Below, in pieces: positions 1 to 6,376 of a stretch of DNA of 6,565 bases. This DNA is from an uncultured Burkholderiales bacterium. Lineage in GTDB: Bacteria; Pseudomonadota; Gammaproteobacteria; Burkholderiales; Burkholderiaceae_C. Where the stretch lies: NCBI GenBank assembly GCA_903887655.1, contig CAISQQ010000010.1, positions 1 through 6,565 on the forward strand, in the 5' to 3' direction. The translations under genes were made by a program, and so were the position numbers. How positions within the stretch are numbered: position 1 is the stretch's first letter; every line of letters starts with the position of its first letter. The notes beneath the pieces are model-generated. The model was not told the origin of the DNA. It saw only the letters and a program-made list of their open reading frames with translations, and searched no databases.

Positions 1-121
1 CGTGGGCACTGAAAACCGCCACGCCACACGAGTCGTAGCCACGGTACTCCAGGCGCTGCAGTCCCTCGACCAGCACGGAGACGATATTTTGATTGGAAAC
101 CCCAGCCACAATCCCACACAT
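1..121 (-). CDS. glmS: Glutamine--fructose-6-phosphate aminotransferase (isomerizing), N-terminal fragment
   Basis: Only the first 40 codons are in the window; the gene continues past the left edge. The product converts fructose-6-phosphate and glutamine to glucosamine-6-phosphate and glutamate, the first committed step towards UDP-GlcNAc, in the cytoplasm. The visible protein begins MCGIVAGV, so Cys2 is in place as the N-terminal nucleophile of the class II glutamine amidotransferase domain once Met1 is removed. The segment LEYRGYDSCGVAV (about residues 25-37) matches the conserved early motif of GlmS. The start at 119-121 is supported both by the required Met-Cys and by a good AAGGAG seven bases upstream. 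It lies downstream of glmU on the same strand, 169 bp away, so co-transcription is plausible. The sugar isomerase domains cannot be checked here. Confidence 0.95.
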   Translation of the reverse strand, partial: MCGIVAGVSNQNIVSVLVEGLQRLEYRGYDSCGVAVFSAH

Positions 122-128
122 GCCTACA

Positions 129-134
129 CTCCTT
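129..134 (-). promoter_or_regulatory. Ribosome binding site of glmS
   Basis: The minus strand reads AAGGAG followed by seven bases and then the glmS ATG. This is a near-ideal Shine-Dalgarno sequence and fixes the start that places Cys2 at the mature N-terminus. Confidence 0.8.
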
Positions 135-237
135 GAACGGTTTTTCTTTGTTGCTGAGCCAACGTTCTTGATGAAGGGCAGCTTTATGGGTAGAGCCTGC
201 GCTCAGGGCACGCAGCGACTCCGCGCTTGCCGCCGCT

Positions 238-267
238 CACCTTCGGTCAACATCGGTCACCATCGGT
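238..267. repeat. Three tandem 10-bp units between glmU and glmS
   Basis: The plus strand carries CACCTTCGGT, CAACATCGGT and CACCATCGGT back to back. Each unit ends in TCGGT, and the units differ at two or fewer positions. The 10-bp period is about one helical turn. It could be a replication slippage product or a set of protein contact sites; nothing in the sequence decides between them. Confidence 0.6.
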
Positions 268-290
268 ACCTCCACACGCCACGCCCCTCT

Positions 291-1703
291 TCAAGACTTG
301 TTGACCTTTTTCTGAGGGCGGCTCCAATGGGCCACAGTCACCGTCTTGGCGCGCGTGACGCTCAAGGCGGCCTCGGGCGTGTCGCGACTGATGACCGAGC
401 CCGCACCGACCGTGCCGCCTTGTCCCAATCGCACCGGGGCGACCAAGACCGAATTGGAGCCCACATGCACATCGTCTTCGATGACGGTTTTGTGCTTGTT
501 GGCCCCATCATAGTTGGCCGTGATACTGCCCGCACCGTAGTTGACCCTCGCGCCCATTTGCGCGTCCCCCACATAAGCCAAATGATTGGCCTTGGAGCCA
601 ACCCCGAGACTTGAATTTTTGATCTCTACAAAGTTGCCGATGTGCACATCGCGCTCGAGCACCGTCCCAGGCCTGAGCCGTGCATAGGGCCCCAATTCGC
701 ACGACTCGCCCACCTGGATCAAGGCCGACGCACTCTCGCCTTGAATATGGGTAAACGGCTTGACCTGGACACCGGCACTCAACTGGGCGTTGGAGAGCAC
801 ACAATGCGCCCCGATCTTGACCCCCTCACCCAGCACCACCCGGCCCTCAAAGACACAACCCACATCGATCTCGACATCTTGGGACACCTGCAACTCACCG
901 CGCACATCGATGCGCGCGGGGTCGGCCAGTCGCACACCTTCTCGCATCAATTGCTGAGCGACTTTGAGCTGAAAAGCACGCTCTAAAGCAGCGAGTTGCT
1001 CAGGATCGTTGACACCGGCCACCTCGCTCGCGTTCAAGCAAGCATGGGTGTGAACCGCCAAGCCTTCGCCCACAGCCATGGCGACCAAATCGGTCAAATA
1101 GTATTCTTGCTGCGCGTTGTGGTTGTTCAAAGCGGCCAACCAACGGTGCAAGTGCGCATTGGGGATGACCATCACTCCCACATACACCTCGTCGATCAAG
1201 CGCTCTTGGGGGCTCGCGTCTTTTTCTTCAACGATGCCCATGACGCGGTGGCCCGCAGCGGGGCTGCGCACAATCCGCCCATAACCTTGCGGATGGGGGG
1301 TCTTCAAGGTCAAGAGCGTCAAGTGCTGCTGCTCAGACGCGAGCACCAAGGACTCCAAGGTGCTCAAACCGATGAGGGGCACATCCCCGGAGAGCACCAG
1401 CGTGCAGCCAGCCGGCGTGAGGGCCGGCAGGTGCTGGGCCGCCGTTTGCAAGGCGTGTCCCGTGCCGAGCTGGGGCTCTTGGAGTGCGAAGGCCAAGGCC
1501 TCATGGTGCGCCAAGGCCGCTTTCACCTGTGCTGAGCCATGGCCCACCACCACCACTTGGCGCCGCGCGCCCAAGGCGAGCGAGACTTTGATAACATGCT
1601 CAATCAGGGGCAATCCCCCCAAGGTGTGCAGCACCTTGGGCGTGCGACTCTTCATCCGAGTCCCTTTGCCCGCGGCCATGATGACGACATCCATCCCACT
1701 CAT
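291..1703 (-). CDS. glmU: Bifunctional UDP-N-acetylglucosamine pyrophosphorylase / glucosamine-1-phosphate N-acetyltransferase
   Basis: This cytoplasmic enzyme acetylates glucosamine-1-phosphate with acetyl-CoA and then uridylylates it to UDP-GlcNAc, the precursor of peptidoglycan and LPS. At 470 residues it is close to the usual family length of about 456. The N-terminal uridyltransferase domain (about 1-235) shows GKGTR at 12-16, QLGTGHA near 78-84, SGDVPL at 105-110 with the metal-binding Asp107, GYGRIVR at 140-146, and GVND at 230-233 with the second metal ligand Asn232. From about 260 on there are hexapeptide repeats of a left-handed beta helix. The acetyltransferase site is seen as KANHLAYVGDA (His374 corresponds to the catalytic His363 of E. 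coli) and NYGAGSITANYDG at 388-400. All key residues seem intact. The chosen ATG has AAAGGA seven bases upstream; the next Met, at codon 4, has no better site. The gene is divergent from the lipoprotein gene and upstream of glmS. Confidence 0.97.
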   Translation of the reverse strand: MSGMDVVIMAAGKGTRMKSRTPKVLHTLGGLPLIEHVIKVSLALGARRQVVVVGHGSAQVKAALAHHEALAFALQEPQLGTGHALQTAAQHLPALTPAGCTLVLSGDVPLIGLSTLESLVLASEQQHLTLLTLKTPHPQGYGRIVRSPAAGHRVMGIVEEKDASPQERLIDEVYVGVMVIPNAHLHRWLAALNNHNAQQEYYLTDLVAMAVGEGLAVHTHACLNASEVAGVNDPEQLAALERAFQLKVAQQLMREGVRLADPARIDVRGELQVSQDVEIDVGCVFEGRVVLGEGVKIGAHCVLSNAQLSAGVQVKPFTHIQGESASALIQVGESCELGPYARLRPGTVLERDVHIGNFVEIKNSSLGVGSKANHLAYVGDAQMGARVNYGAGSITANYDGANKHKTVIEDDVHVGSNSVLVAPVRLGQGGTVGAGSVISRDTPEAALSVTRAKTVTVAHWSRPQKKVNKS

Positions 1704-1710
1704 TTTTTTA

Positions 1711-1716
1711 TCCTTT
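1711..1716 (-). promoter_or_regulatory. Ribosome binding site of glmU
   Basis: The minus strand reads AAAGGA, then seven mostly A bases, then the ATG at 1701-1703. This favours Met1 over the nearby in-frame Met4. Confidence 0.65.
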
Positions 1717-1729
1717 GATGAACCACGCC

Positions 1730-1735
1730 ATTATC
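1730..1735 (-). promoter_or_regulatory. Possible -10 box of the glmU promoter
   Basis: The minus strand reads GATAAT (five of six matches to TATAAT), 26 bp upstream of the glmU start, which would give a short 5' leader. No good -35 box lies at 16-18 bp: the 17-bp position reads CTCCAA, and a TTGATC at 1760-1765 is too far away. This is weak support from one box only. Confidence 0.25.
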
Positions 1736-1864
1736 GACCCAGTTGGGGGCTCTTGGAGCGATCAACAACTCGCGCCTCACCCAACTCGCCGCACGAGCGC
1801 TCACACACCCAAGCCGCTTGAAGGCGCAGGCCTGGCAAGCACCTTGGCAAGCGTCTTCAGGCGC

Positions 1865-2860
1865 TTGAATCGATGGGGACCACCCAGGCGCCTTGCCCGG
1901 GTGGGAAGTGTGGCACTCATGGCTTTGATTTTATCGGGATGCAGCGTGGTGCAGTCGCTCTACAACAACTCCCCCCAATTGGTGTACTGGTGGCTCGATG
2001 ACTACCTTGATTTTCGGCAAGATCAACGCGACTGGGTCAAGGCCCAATTGCAAGACATCCTCGCTTGGCACCGCACCCAGCAGCTGCCCCTGTACTTGAC
2101 CTCCATCAACCAATTGACCGACCTCGCCCGTGGTGAGATCGCGCCTGAGGTGGGTTGCGCCTTTGTGCAAACCCTCTCTGACACCCACAAAGCCTGGCTC
2201 GAGCAGTGGAGCGCGCCTTTGGCCGTTTTCTTGGCCAGCCTCAGCCGCGCCCAAGTCCAGCACCTGCAAAAGGCGTTTGAGCGAAAAAACAAAGACTGGG
2301 CCAAGGAGTGGCTGCAAGTGAGCGACAAAGAACGACTTGACCTGCAAACCGACAAAGGCATCGAGCAAGCCCAAGACCTCTACGGCACCTTGAGCGCCAC
2401 GCAAAAGGACGCCTTGCGCCAGTTGGCCCAGGACTCGGGCTATGACGCGAAAAAAAGTCTGGCCTTGAGACACGCCCGCCAAGACGAGACGCTTCACACC
2501 ATCGAGATCTTGAGGGGGATGTCAAAAACACCCGACAAAGGCCTCTCGCTCACCGCTTTGAGCGCAGACCCACGCTTGGGTGAACAAAACGCCAACCGAA
2601 ACGCTGGGGCTGCGGCGTCCTCCTCTGCCCCAGCAGCGCCCGCTCAGGCGGCACAAGCCGTGGTGCGCGAGTGGCTTGAGAAACTTCTCGATCCTGCTGA
2701 CCCCACACTGCGGGCCTACAACACCTTGCGCTGGAACATGAACTGCCAAGCCTCGAGCCGTTTTCATGCGCTCACCACCCCCCAACAACGCGAGCGAGCC
2801 AGGGTCAGGCTCACGCGTTATGCCAAAGATGCTCAGGCCTTGATGGCCACTGCGCCCTGA
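1865..2860 (+). CDS. DUF6279-type lipoprotein
   Basis: The function is unknown. The protein resembles the DUF6279 lipoproteins of beta- and gammaproteobacteria, as I recall that family. From the TTG at 1865 it starts with a basic stretch (RRLAR), then a hydrophobic run and the lipobox LSGC, with the lipidated Cys codon at 1940-1942. It is therefore probably anchored in the membrane facing the periplasm. Directly after the Cys comes the family-like segment YNNSPQLVYWWLDDYLDF, followed by mostly helical, charged sequence. The end (NCQASSRFHALTTPQQRERA) also fits the family. A linker rich in Ala, Ser and Pro at about 2600-2660 interrupts the helical part. The frame is open back to 1715 (TTG) and 1718 (ATG), but those starts put about 50 extra residues before the signal peptide and abut the glmU start. 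ATG 1919 leaves too short a signal. No start has a clear Shine-Dalgarno. Confidence 0.8.
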   Translation: MNRWGPPRRLARVGSVALMALILSGCSVVQSLYNNSPQLVYWWLDDYLDFRQDQRDWVKAQLQDILAWHRTQQLPLYLTSINQLTDLARGEIAPEVGCAFVQTLSDTHKAWLEQWSAPLAVFLASLSRAQVQHLQKAFERKNKDWAKEWLQVSDKERLDLQTDKGIEQAQDLYGTLSATQKDALRQLAQDSGYDAKKSLALRHARQDETLHTIEILRGMSKTPDKGLSLTALSADPRLGEQNANRNAGAAASSSAPAAPAQAAQAVVREWLEKLLDPADPTLRAYNTLRWNMNCQASSRFHALTTPQQRERARVRLTRYAKDAQALMATAP

Positions 2861-2880
2861 TTGACGTTTTTGCCTTGGTC

Positions 2881-3486
2881 CTACAAAGGCCGGGGTGTTG
2901 GAGGAGCGATGGGCCACACCACCCCGTGCTCATTGAGCAAAGCGTCCAAGGCCATGTCGTGCGCTTCGGGCTCAAAGTCCTCAATGAACCCTTGCGCAAA
3001 CCCCACTCCGACGGTGAAGGGTCTGGGCTCCAAAGAGGCCAAGGTGCGGTCATAAAAGCCCCCGCCATAACCGAGCCGGTAGCCACCCGCTGCGTAGCCC
3101 ACACACGGGACAAACAGCAAGGTGGGCACAATGGTTTCGGTGTCCTTGGGCTTGGGGATGTTGTAGGCATCTTCTTGCATGGGGCAGCCTGGGTACCACA
3201 CATGAAAACTCAAGGTCTTGCTCTCGGGGTCCACCACCGGCAGTCCAATGCGACGCCTGAGCGGCTGATCGAGCAGCTCGCCGTCTTCTTTCCAGCGGTG
3301 CAAAGCGGGCAGTGGGTCAAACTCGCCTTTGATCGGCCAGTAGGCCCCAATCACCGTGTCATCTCGTCCTAGGAGCCAAATGCGCATGACGCGCTGCAGT
3401 CTCTCGGCGCGCTCGAGTCGGTCGGGCAGCTGCATGCGCTCTTGTAAGAGGCGGTCTCGCAAGGCTTTCTTTGAGGCTTGGGTCAT
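2881..3486 (-). CDS. fthC: 5-formyltetrahydrofolate cyclo-ligase (methenyltetrahydrofolate synthetase)
   Basis: Also known as ygfA. The enzyme uses ATP to convert 5-formyl-THF to 5,10-methenyl-THF, returning the storage folate to one-carbon metabolism in the cytoplasm. The 201-residue length is normal for the family. A basic N-terminal helix (TQASKKALRDRLLQER) is followed by IGAYWPIKGEFD at about 46-57, GLPVV at 81-85, and the signature RLGYGGGFYDR at 137-147, the glycine-rich phosphate-binding loop with the conserved Tyr and Asp. The segment before it reads VPCVGYAAGG, whereas E. coli-type enzymes have an Asp there (recalled as GFD); this seems to be a lineage variant and not damage. The ATG at 3484-3486 has a GGAG 11 bases upstream, a rather long spacing. 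The gene converges on the lipoprotein gene with 20 bp between stops and is divergent from the transglycosylase gene. Confidence 0.94.
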   Translation of the reverse strand: MTQASKKALRDRLLQERMQLPDRLERAERLQRVMRIWLLGRDDTVIGAYWPIKGEFDPLPALHRWKEDGELLDQPLRRRIGLPVVDPESKTLSFHVWYPGCPMQEDAYNIPKPKDTETIVPTLLFVPCVGYAAGGYRLGYGGGFYDRTLASLEPRPFTVGVGFAQGFIEDFEPEAHDMALDALLNEHGVVWPIAPPTPRPL

Positions 3487-3497
3487 GTTTTTTTAGG

Positions 3498-3620
3498 CTC
3501 CACGGGGCAATACTCGGATTCACGTCGTACGCTAACAGCCACCACCTCCATGATCAGGCCTCCCGCTGGAGACCCAGATTGTGCATCTTCACATGGAAGA
3601 TGGGAGTTTTGAGCTTCAGG
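3498..3620 (-). ncRNA. Structured fthC leader or small RNA; 6S RNA is one possibility
   Basis: Read on the minus strand, this stretch can fold into a long irregular hairpin. An apical stem GGTCTCC / GGAGGCC with an AGCG loop lies at 3557-3574. Outside it, plus-strand segments 3592-3603 and 3542-3552 are complementary on the minus strand (CCATCTTCCATG with CATGGAGGTGG, one bulged T and one G-T pair). Short outer pairs (AAC/GTT, GCT/AGC, ACGC/GCGT) may extend the rod. A rival hairpin CATCTTC / GAAGATG at 3584-3602 competes with the long stem. In many proteobacteria 6S RNA is encoded just upstream of ygfA, so this is the natural candidate. However, I cannot recognise the 6S primary sequence with certainty, the closing stem is weak, and about 120-160 nt is short for 6S. 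The ends given are estimates. Confidence 0.35.
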
Positions 3621-3624
3621 CGTT

Positions 3625-3654
3625 ATTATCGAGGATAGTCTGAGAGATCCACAA
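3625..3654 (-). promoter_or_regulatory. Probable promoter of fthC and its leader
   Basis: The minus strand reads TTGTGG (3649-3654), an 18-bp spacer, and GATAAT (3625-3630). This is a fair sigma70-type arrangement that would start transcription near 3617-3619 and leave a leader of about 130 nt before fthC. It lies only a few bases upstream of the divergent transglycosylase start. The opposite strand of the -10 region reads TATTAT (3624-3629), which could act as a -10 for that gene, though no good -35 goes with it. If both are used, the two promoters overlap. Confidence 0.4.
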
Positions 3655-3659
3655 CTTCA

Positions 3660-6353
3660 ATGAACAAAGAGAACGCCTCCAACCCTGTCCTTGAGTCCGT
3701 GCTGGGCGCCCCTCAGCGCTTGGCGGTCTCGAACGCTTCATTGACCCCCTTGACCCTGTTGGCCTTCTTGGCCCAATTGGCACTGGCCTGGCTGGTGATG
3801 AGCCCTGGCGCCTGGGCTCAAGAGGCCTCCAGCGGCTCCTCGTCCAGCGACAACCCCGCCCTGGCCCCAGCCCTTGAGAACAAGGCCGCGGCCTTGAACG
3901 AGCCATCTGCCCCCACTGCCAGCACCGAGTCTTCCCCCAACGCTCAGCGCCCGCCCAAAAACGCACCCCAATCCGCCCACAAGAACGGTCAGAAGAACGG
4001 TCAAAAAAACACCCCCAAAACGCCCCCCATCAACGCCACAGCCAAGGCCACATCCAACGTCTCAGCCAGCGCTGTAACCCAGGGCAGCGTCAAAACCACG
4101 GCCAAAGTCACCGCCAAAGTCACCGATAAAGCCACCAATAAAACCACCACCAACTCTGCGGCTCAGCCCGTGAATGCGGCAGCCCTCGCCTCTCCCGCCC
4201 AGTCCTTGCCCCCCCGCGAGACCCCCACCGTGGACACGCCAGTCCTCACCTCCCCCCCCAAATCCTCGCTGCCCACACCGTCCACCCTGTTGGCAAGCAC
4301 CACACCCGCCGCCGGCACGCCCCCGTCGGCCTACGCCCCCGCCCCGTTTGGCGCGCCACTCGCCCACAACATGGCCTTTGAAAGCCTTGGCAGCCTCGGC
4401 AGCGAGAGCGCCAACAGCGCGGGTGACGCCGCCATCTTGGTGATGGAGCAAGCCTTCAAACGCGCAGACGTTCACACCCTGAGCCTTCAGTTGCCCCTCT
4501 TGGCCAAGCACCCACTCGAGCCTTGGGGGGCGTATTGGACCCTTCGCGCGCGGCTCAACGAAGCGAGTGTGCAAGAGGTCAAAGATTTCCTGGGCAAATT
4601 CGCTGGCACCTATGTCGAAGACCGCATGAGAAACGACTGGCTCTTGTTGCTGGCTTCAAGGCGCGACTGGACCACCTTTGCCGAGCAGTACCCCTTGTTT
4701 CGCATGCGCGACGATCGCGAGCTGCAGTGCTATGGCCTCATGGTGCAGTGGACCGAGGCCACTGCCGCGGCCAAGGCCGAACTCGAACCGGTCATGAAAG
4801 CCCTCTGGCTCAAACAAAAAGAGGCCGACGACGGCTGCACCCAAGTTGTTGATCGTTTGTTCGACGCCAAACGCGTGAGCCCCTTGGAGATCTGGCAAAA
4901 GGCCTGGTGGGCCGCTTTCAACGCCAAGCAGCGCTTGGCACACGACTTGGTGAGCATCGTGCACTCGGACGACTTGAGGTCCCTCAAAGCCTTGTGGACT
5001 CAGCCCGCGCGTTACTTAAAAGACCAATGGGCCGCCCCGGGCAAAGCCCCCCAGGAGTTGGTGGTCATGGCCTTGGCGCGACTGGCCAGCACCGATCCCG
5101 CTCAATGCGCACAGTTGCTGCAAACCCGCTGGGGACCTTACCTCACCTCCCAAGAGCGGCATTGGCTGTGGGGGGCTGCTGGTGTGCAATCGGCGCTGCG
5201 CTTTGAGAGCGATGCGGTTCAATACTTTGAGCACGTGAGCGTGGAGACTGACTTGAACGATGAAATGCTCACTTGGTGGACCCGTTTGGCCCTCAAAGCC
5301 CAACCCTCCCCCAATTGGAGACGGGTCGAGCAAGCCATCGCGGCCATGAGTGAAGACACCCGCAAAGACCCTGCCTGGATTTATTGGGGTGCCAAAGCCA
5401 GTTTGAACTTGCACGCGAACAATCCCAAGTCCAAAGCACAAGCCACAGCGCAGCTCGAAACACTGGCCTCGGTGCGCGGCTTTTATGAACAACTCGCCTT
5501 GGAAGACCTGGGTCGCAAAATCACCCCGCCCGCCAAGCCTGCCCAGCCCAGCGCCCAAGAGATCCATTGGATCTACGCCCACCCGGGGCTGCAGCGTGCG
5601 CTTTATGCGATCAATTTGGGGCTGCAGTCCCCAGGCGCCAAAGAGTGGAACTACAACACCACCTTGGTCAATGACCAAGGTGCCTCTGGTCGACTGAGCG
5701 ACAGCGAGCTCTTGGCCTCGGCCATGTTGGCTTGCAAGCGCGAGGTGTTTGATCGCTGTATCTACAGTGCTGAGAAAACCCTCACCTTGTGGGACACCGA
5801 CTATTTGTTTCCCACCCCGTTCAAAGAGCTGGTGGTGCCGGCCTCTCAAAGCAACGCCATCGACCCCGCCTTTGTCTACGGCCTCATGCGCCAAGAGAGC
5901 CGTTTTGTGAAAAACGTGAAGTCGGTGGTGGGCGCTTCTGGCCTCATGCAAGTCATGCCCAAAACAGCGATTTGGACCGCCAAGAAAATTGGCTTGAGTC
6001 CGTTCAGCCCCACCATGCTCAAAGACAAAGAGGTCAATGTGGCGATCGGCACCGGCTACATGGGGCTCGTACTGCAAAGCCTGGATGGCTCCTTGGCCTT
6101 GGCCGCCGCCGCCTACAACGCTGGGCCCTCACGGGCGCGCAAATGGCGTGAGGCGCCCGCCAGCGAAGGCGCCATTTGGGTGGAAAACATCCCCTTTAGC
6201 GAAACCCGCGACTACGTCAAAAAGGTGCTCAGCAACACGACGTTGTACGCCGGGGTGATGACGGCGCAGCCGCAGTCGCTCAAAGCCCATTTGAACAACA
6301 TAGGCCCCAGCACCCGCTTGGGACTCTCTCCCTTGGAGGCCGACTTGCCTTGA
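3660..6353 (+). CDS. slt: Soluble lytic murein transglycosylase (Slt70-like, family 1A)
   Basis: This periplasmic enzyme would cleave the MurNAc-GlcNAc bond of peptidoglycan to give 1,6-anhydro-MurNAc ends. Residues 28-53 form a hydrophobic signal segment ending AWA, with likely cleavage before Gln54 and an unusually long 27-residue n-region. Residues 54-245 are low-complexity sequence rich in Ala, Pro, Ser, Thr and Lys. From about 255 to 720 the protein looks like the helical superhelix of Slt70. The C-terminal SLT domain (about 730-870) has RQESRF with the catalytic Glu746, GASGLMQVMP at 758-767, AAYNAGP at 817-823 and ENIPFSETRDYV at 842-853, all intact. The protein is 897 residues long against about 640-680 expected for Slt70 homologues, so the extra length is the N-terminal insert. 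The ATG is the first in frame; only a weak GAGAG lies 13 bases upstream. Divergent from fthC. Confidence 0.93.
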   Translation: MNKENASNPVLESVLGAPQRLAVSNASLTPLTLLAFLAQLALAWLVMSPGAWAQEASSGSSSSDNPALAPALENKAAALNEPSAPTASTESSPNAQRPPKNAPQSAHKNGQKNGQKNTPKTPPINATAKATSNVSASAVTQGSVKTTAKVTAKVTDKATNKTTTNSAAQPVNAAALASPAQSLPPRETPTVDTPVLTSPPKSSLPTPSTLLASTTPAAGTPPSAYAPAPFGAPLAHNMAFESLGSLGSESANSAGDAAILVMEQAFKRADVHTLSLQLPLLAKHPLEPWGAYWTLRARLNEASVQEVKDFLGKFAGTYVEDRMRNDWLLLLASRRDWTTFAEQYPLFRMRDDRELQCYGLMVQWTEATAAAKAELEPVMKALWLKQKEADDGCTQVVDRLFDAKRVSPLEIWQKAWWAAFNAKQRLAHDLVSIVHSDDLRSLKALWTQPARYLKDQWAAPGKAPQELVVMALARLASTDPAQCAQLLQTRWGPYLTSQERHWLWGAAGVQSALRFESDAVQYFEHVSVETDLNDEMLTWWTRLALKAQPSPNWRRVEQAIAAMSEDTRKDPAWIYWGAKASLNLHANNPKSKAQATAQLETLASVRGFYEQLALEDLGRKITPPAKPAQPSAQEIHWIYAHPGLQRALYAINLGLQSPGAKEWNYNTTLVNDQGASGRLSDSELLASAMLACKREVFDRCIYSAEKTLTLWDTDYLFPTPFKELVVPASQSNAIDPAFVYGLMRQESRFVKNVKSVVGASGLMQVMPKTAIWTAKKIGLSPFSPTMLKDKEVNVAIGTGYMGLVLQSLDGSLALAAAAYNAGPSRARKWREAPASEGAIWVENIPFSETRDYVKKVLSNTTLYAGVMTAQPQSLKAHLNNIGPSTRLGLSPLEADLP
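3981..4004 (+). repeat. Two 12-bp direct repeats inside slt
   Basis: AAGAACGGTCAG and AAGAACGGTCAA lie in tandem, differ only at the last base, and encode KNGQ twice. A third, decayed copy (AAAAACACC) may follow. They lie in the low-complexity insert after the signal peptide. Confidence 0.7.
4089..4148 (+). repeat. Five tandem 12-bp units inside slt
   Basis: The units are GTCAAAACCACG, GCCAAAGTCACC twice without change, GATAAAGCCACC and AATAAAACCACC. They encode VKTT, AKVT, AKVT, DKAT and NKTT (residues 144-163), a repeating x-K-x-T pattern that resembles the Lys/Ala/Thr-rich tails of basic linker proteins. Two identical copies suggest fairly recent slippage. Confidence 0.75.
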
Positions 6354-6376
6354 CCCAGTCTTGGGGCGGCTGTGGG

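Larger units (their letters stand above)
122..290. other. glmU-glmS intergenic region
   Basis: This is 169 bp between the glmU stop and the glmS start. It holds the glmS ribosome binding site and a short 10-bp tandem repeat. I see no convincing promoter, no stem followed by a T-run on the minus strand, and no coding sequence with family resemblance. The plus-strand open frame crossing it (93-614) runs antisense into both flanking genes and looks like a shadow. Read-through from glmU into glmS is therefore the simplest model, but this is inference. Confidence 0.5.

Noticed and set aside
122..290. A GlmZ-type regulated site or glmS ribozyme upstream of glmS
   Set aside because: The glmS ribozyme is a feature of Gram-positive bacteria and is not recognisable here. 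GlmZ regulation is known from enterobacteria, and no matching pairing region could be identified by eye.
93..614. A 173-codon plus-strand open frame across glmS, the gap and glmU
   Set aside because: It is antisense to two strongly identified genes and shows no recognisable motif.
1931..2497. A 188-codon minus-strand open frame antisense to the lipoprotein gene
   Set aside because: The plus frame has a lipobox and family-like sequence. The antisense frame is Leu/Val/Gly-rich shadow sequence with no start signal.
2865..2889. A possible shared terminator between the lipoprotein gene and fthC (GCCTT / AAGGC stem)
   Set aside because: The stem is only five base pairs with a nine-base loop, and the T-run lies before it on the plus strand (an A-run after it on the minus strand), so it would not end transcription in either direction.
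4462..4574. Possible frameshift or fusion joining the low-complexity part and the Slt part of slt
   Set aside because: The frame is continuous, codon use does not break sharply at the junction, and the signal peptide at the front is needed by the enzyme at the back, so one intact gene is the simpler reading.
5016..6077. A 353-codon minus-strand open frame antisense to slt
   Set aside because: It overlaps the well-supported SLT coding frame with its intact catalytic motifs. Its translation is rich in Gly, His, Arg and Gln with no domain-like motif, as expected for the complement of a GC-rich gene.
6354..6366. A small hairpin CCCA / TGGG right after the slt stop as a terminator
   Set aside because: The stem has four pairs and no T-run follows.
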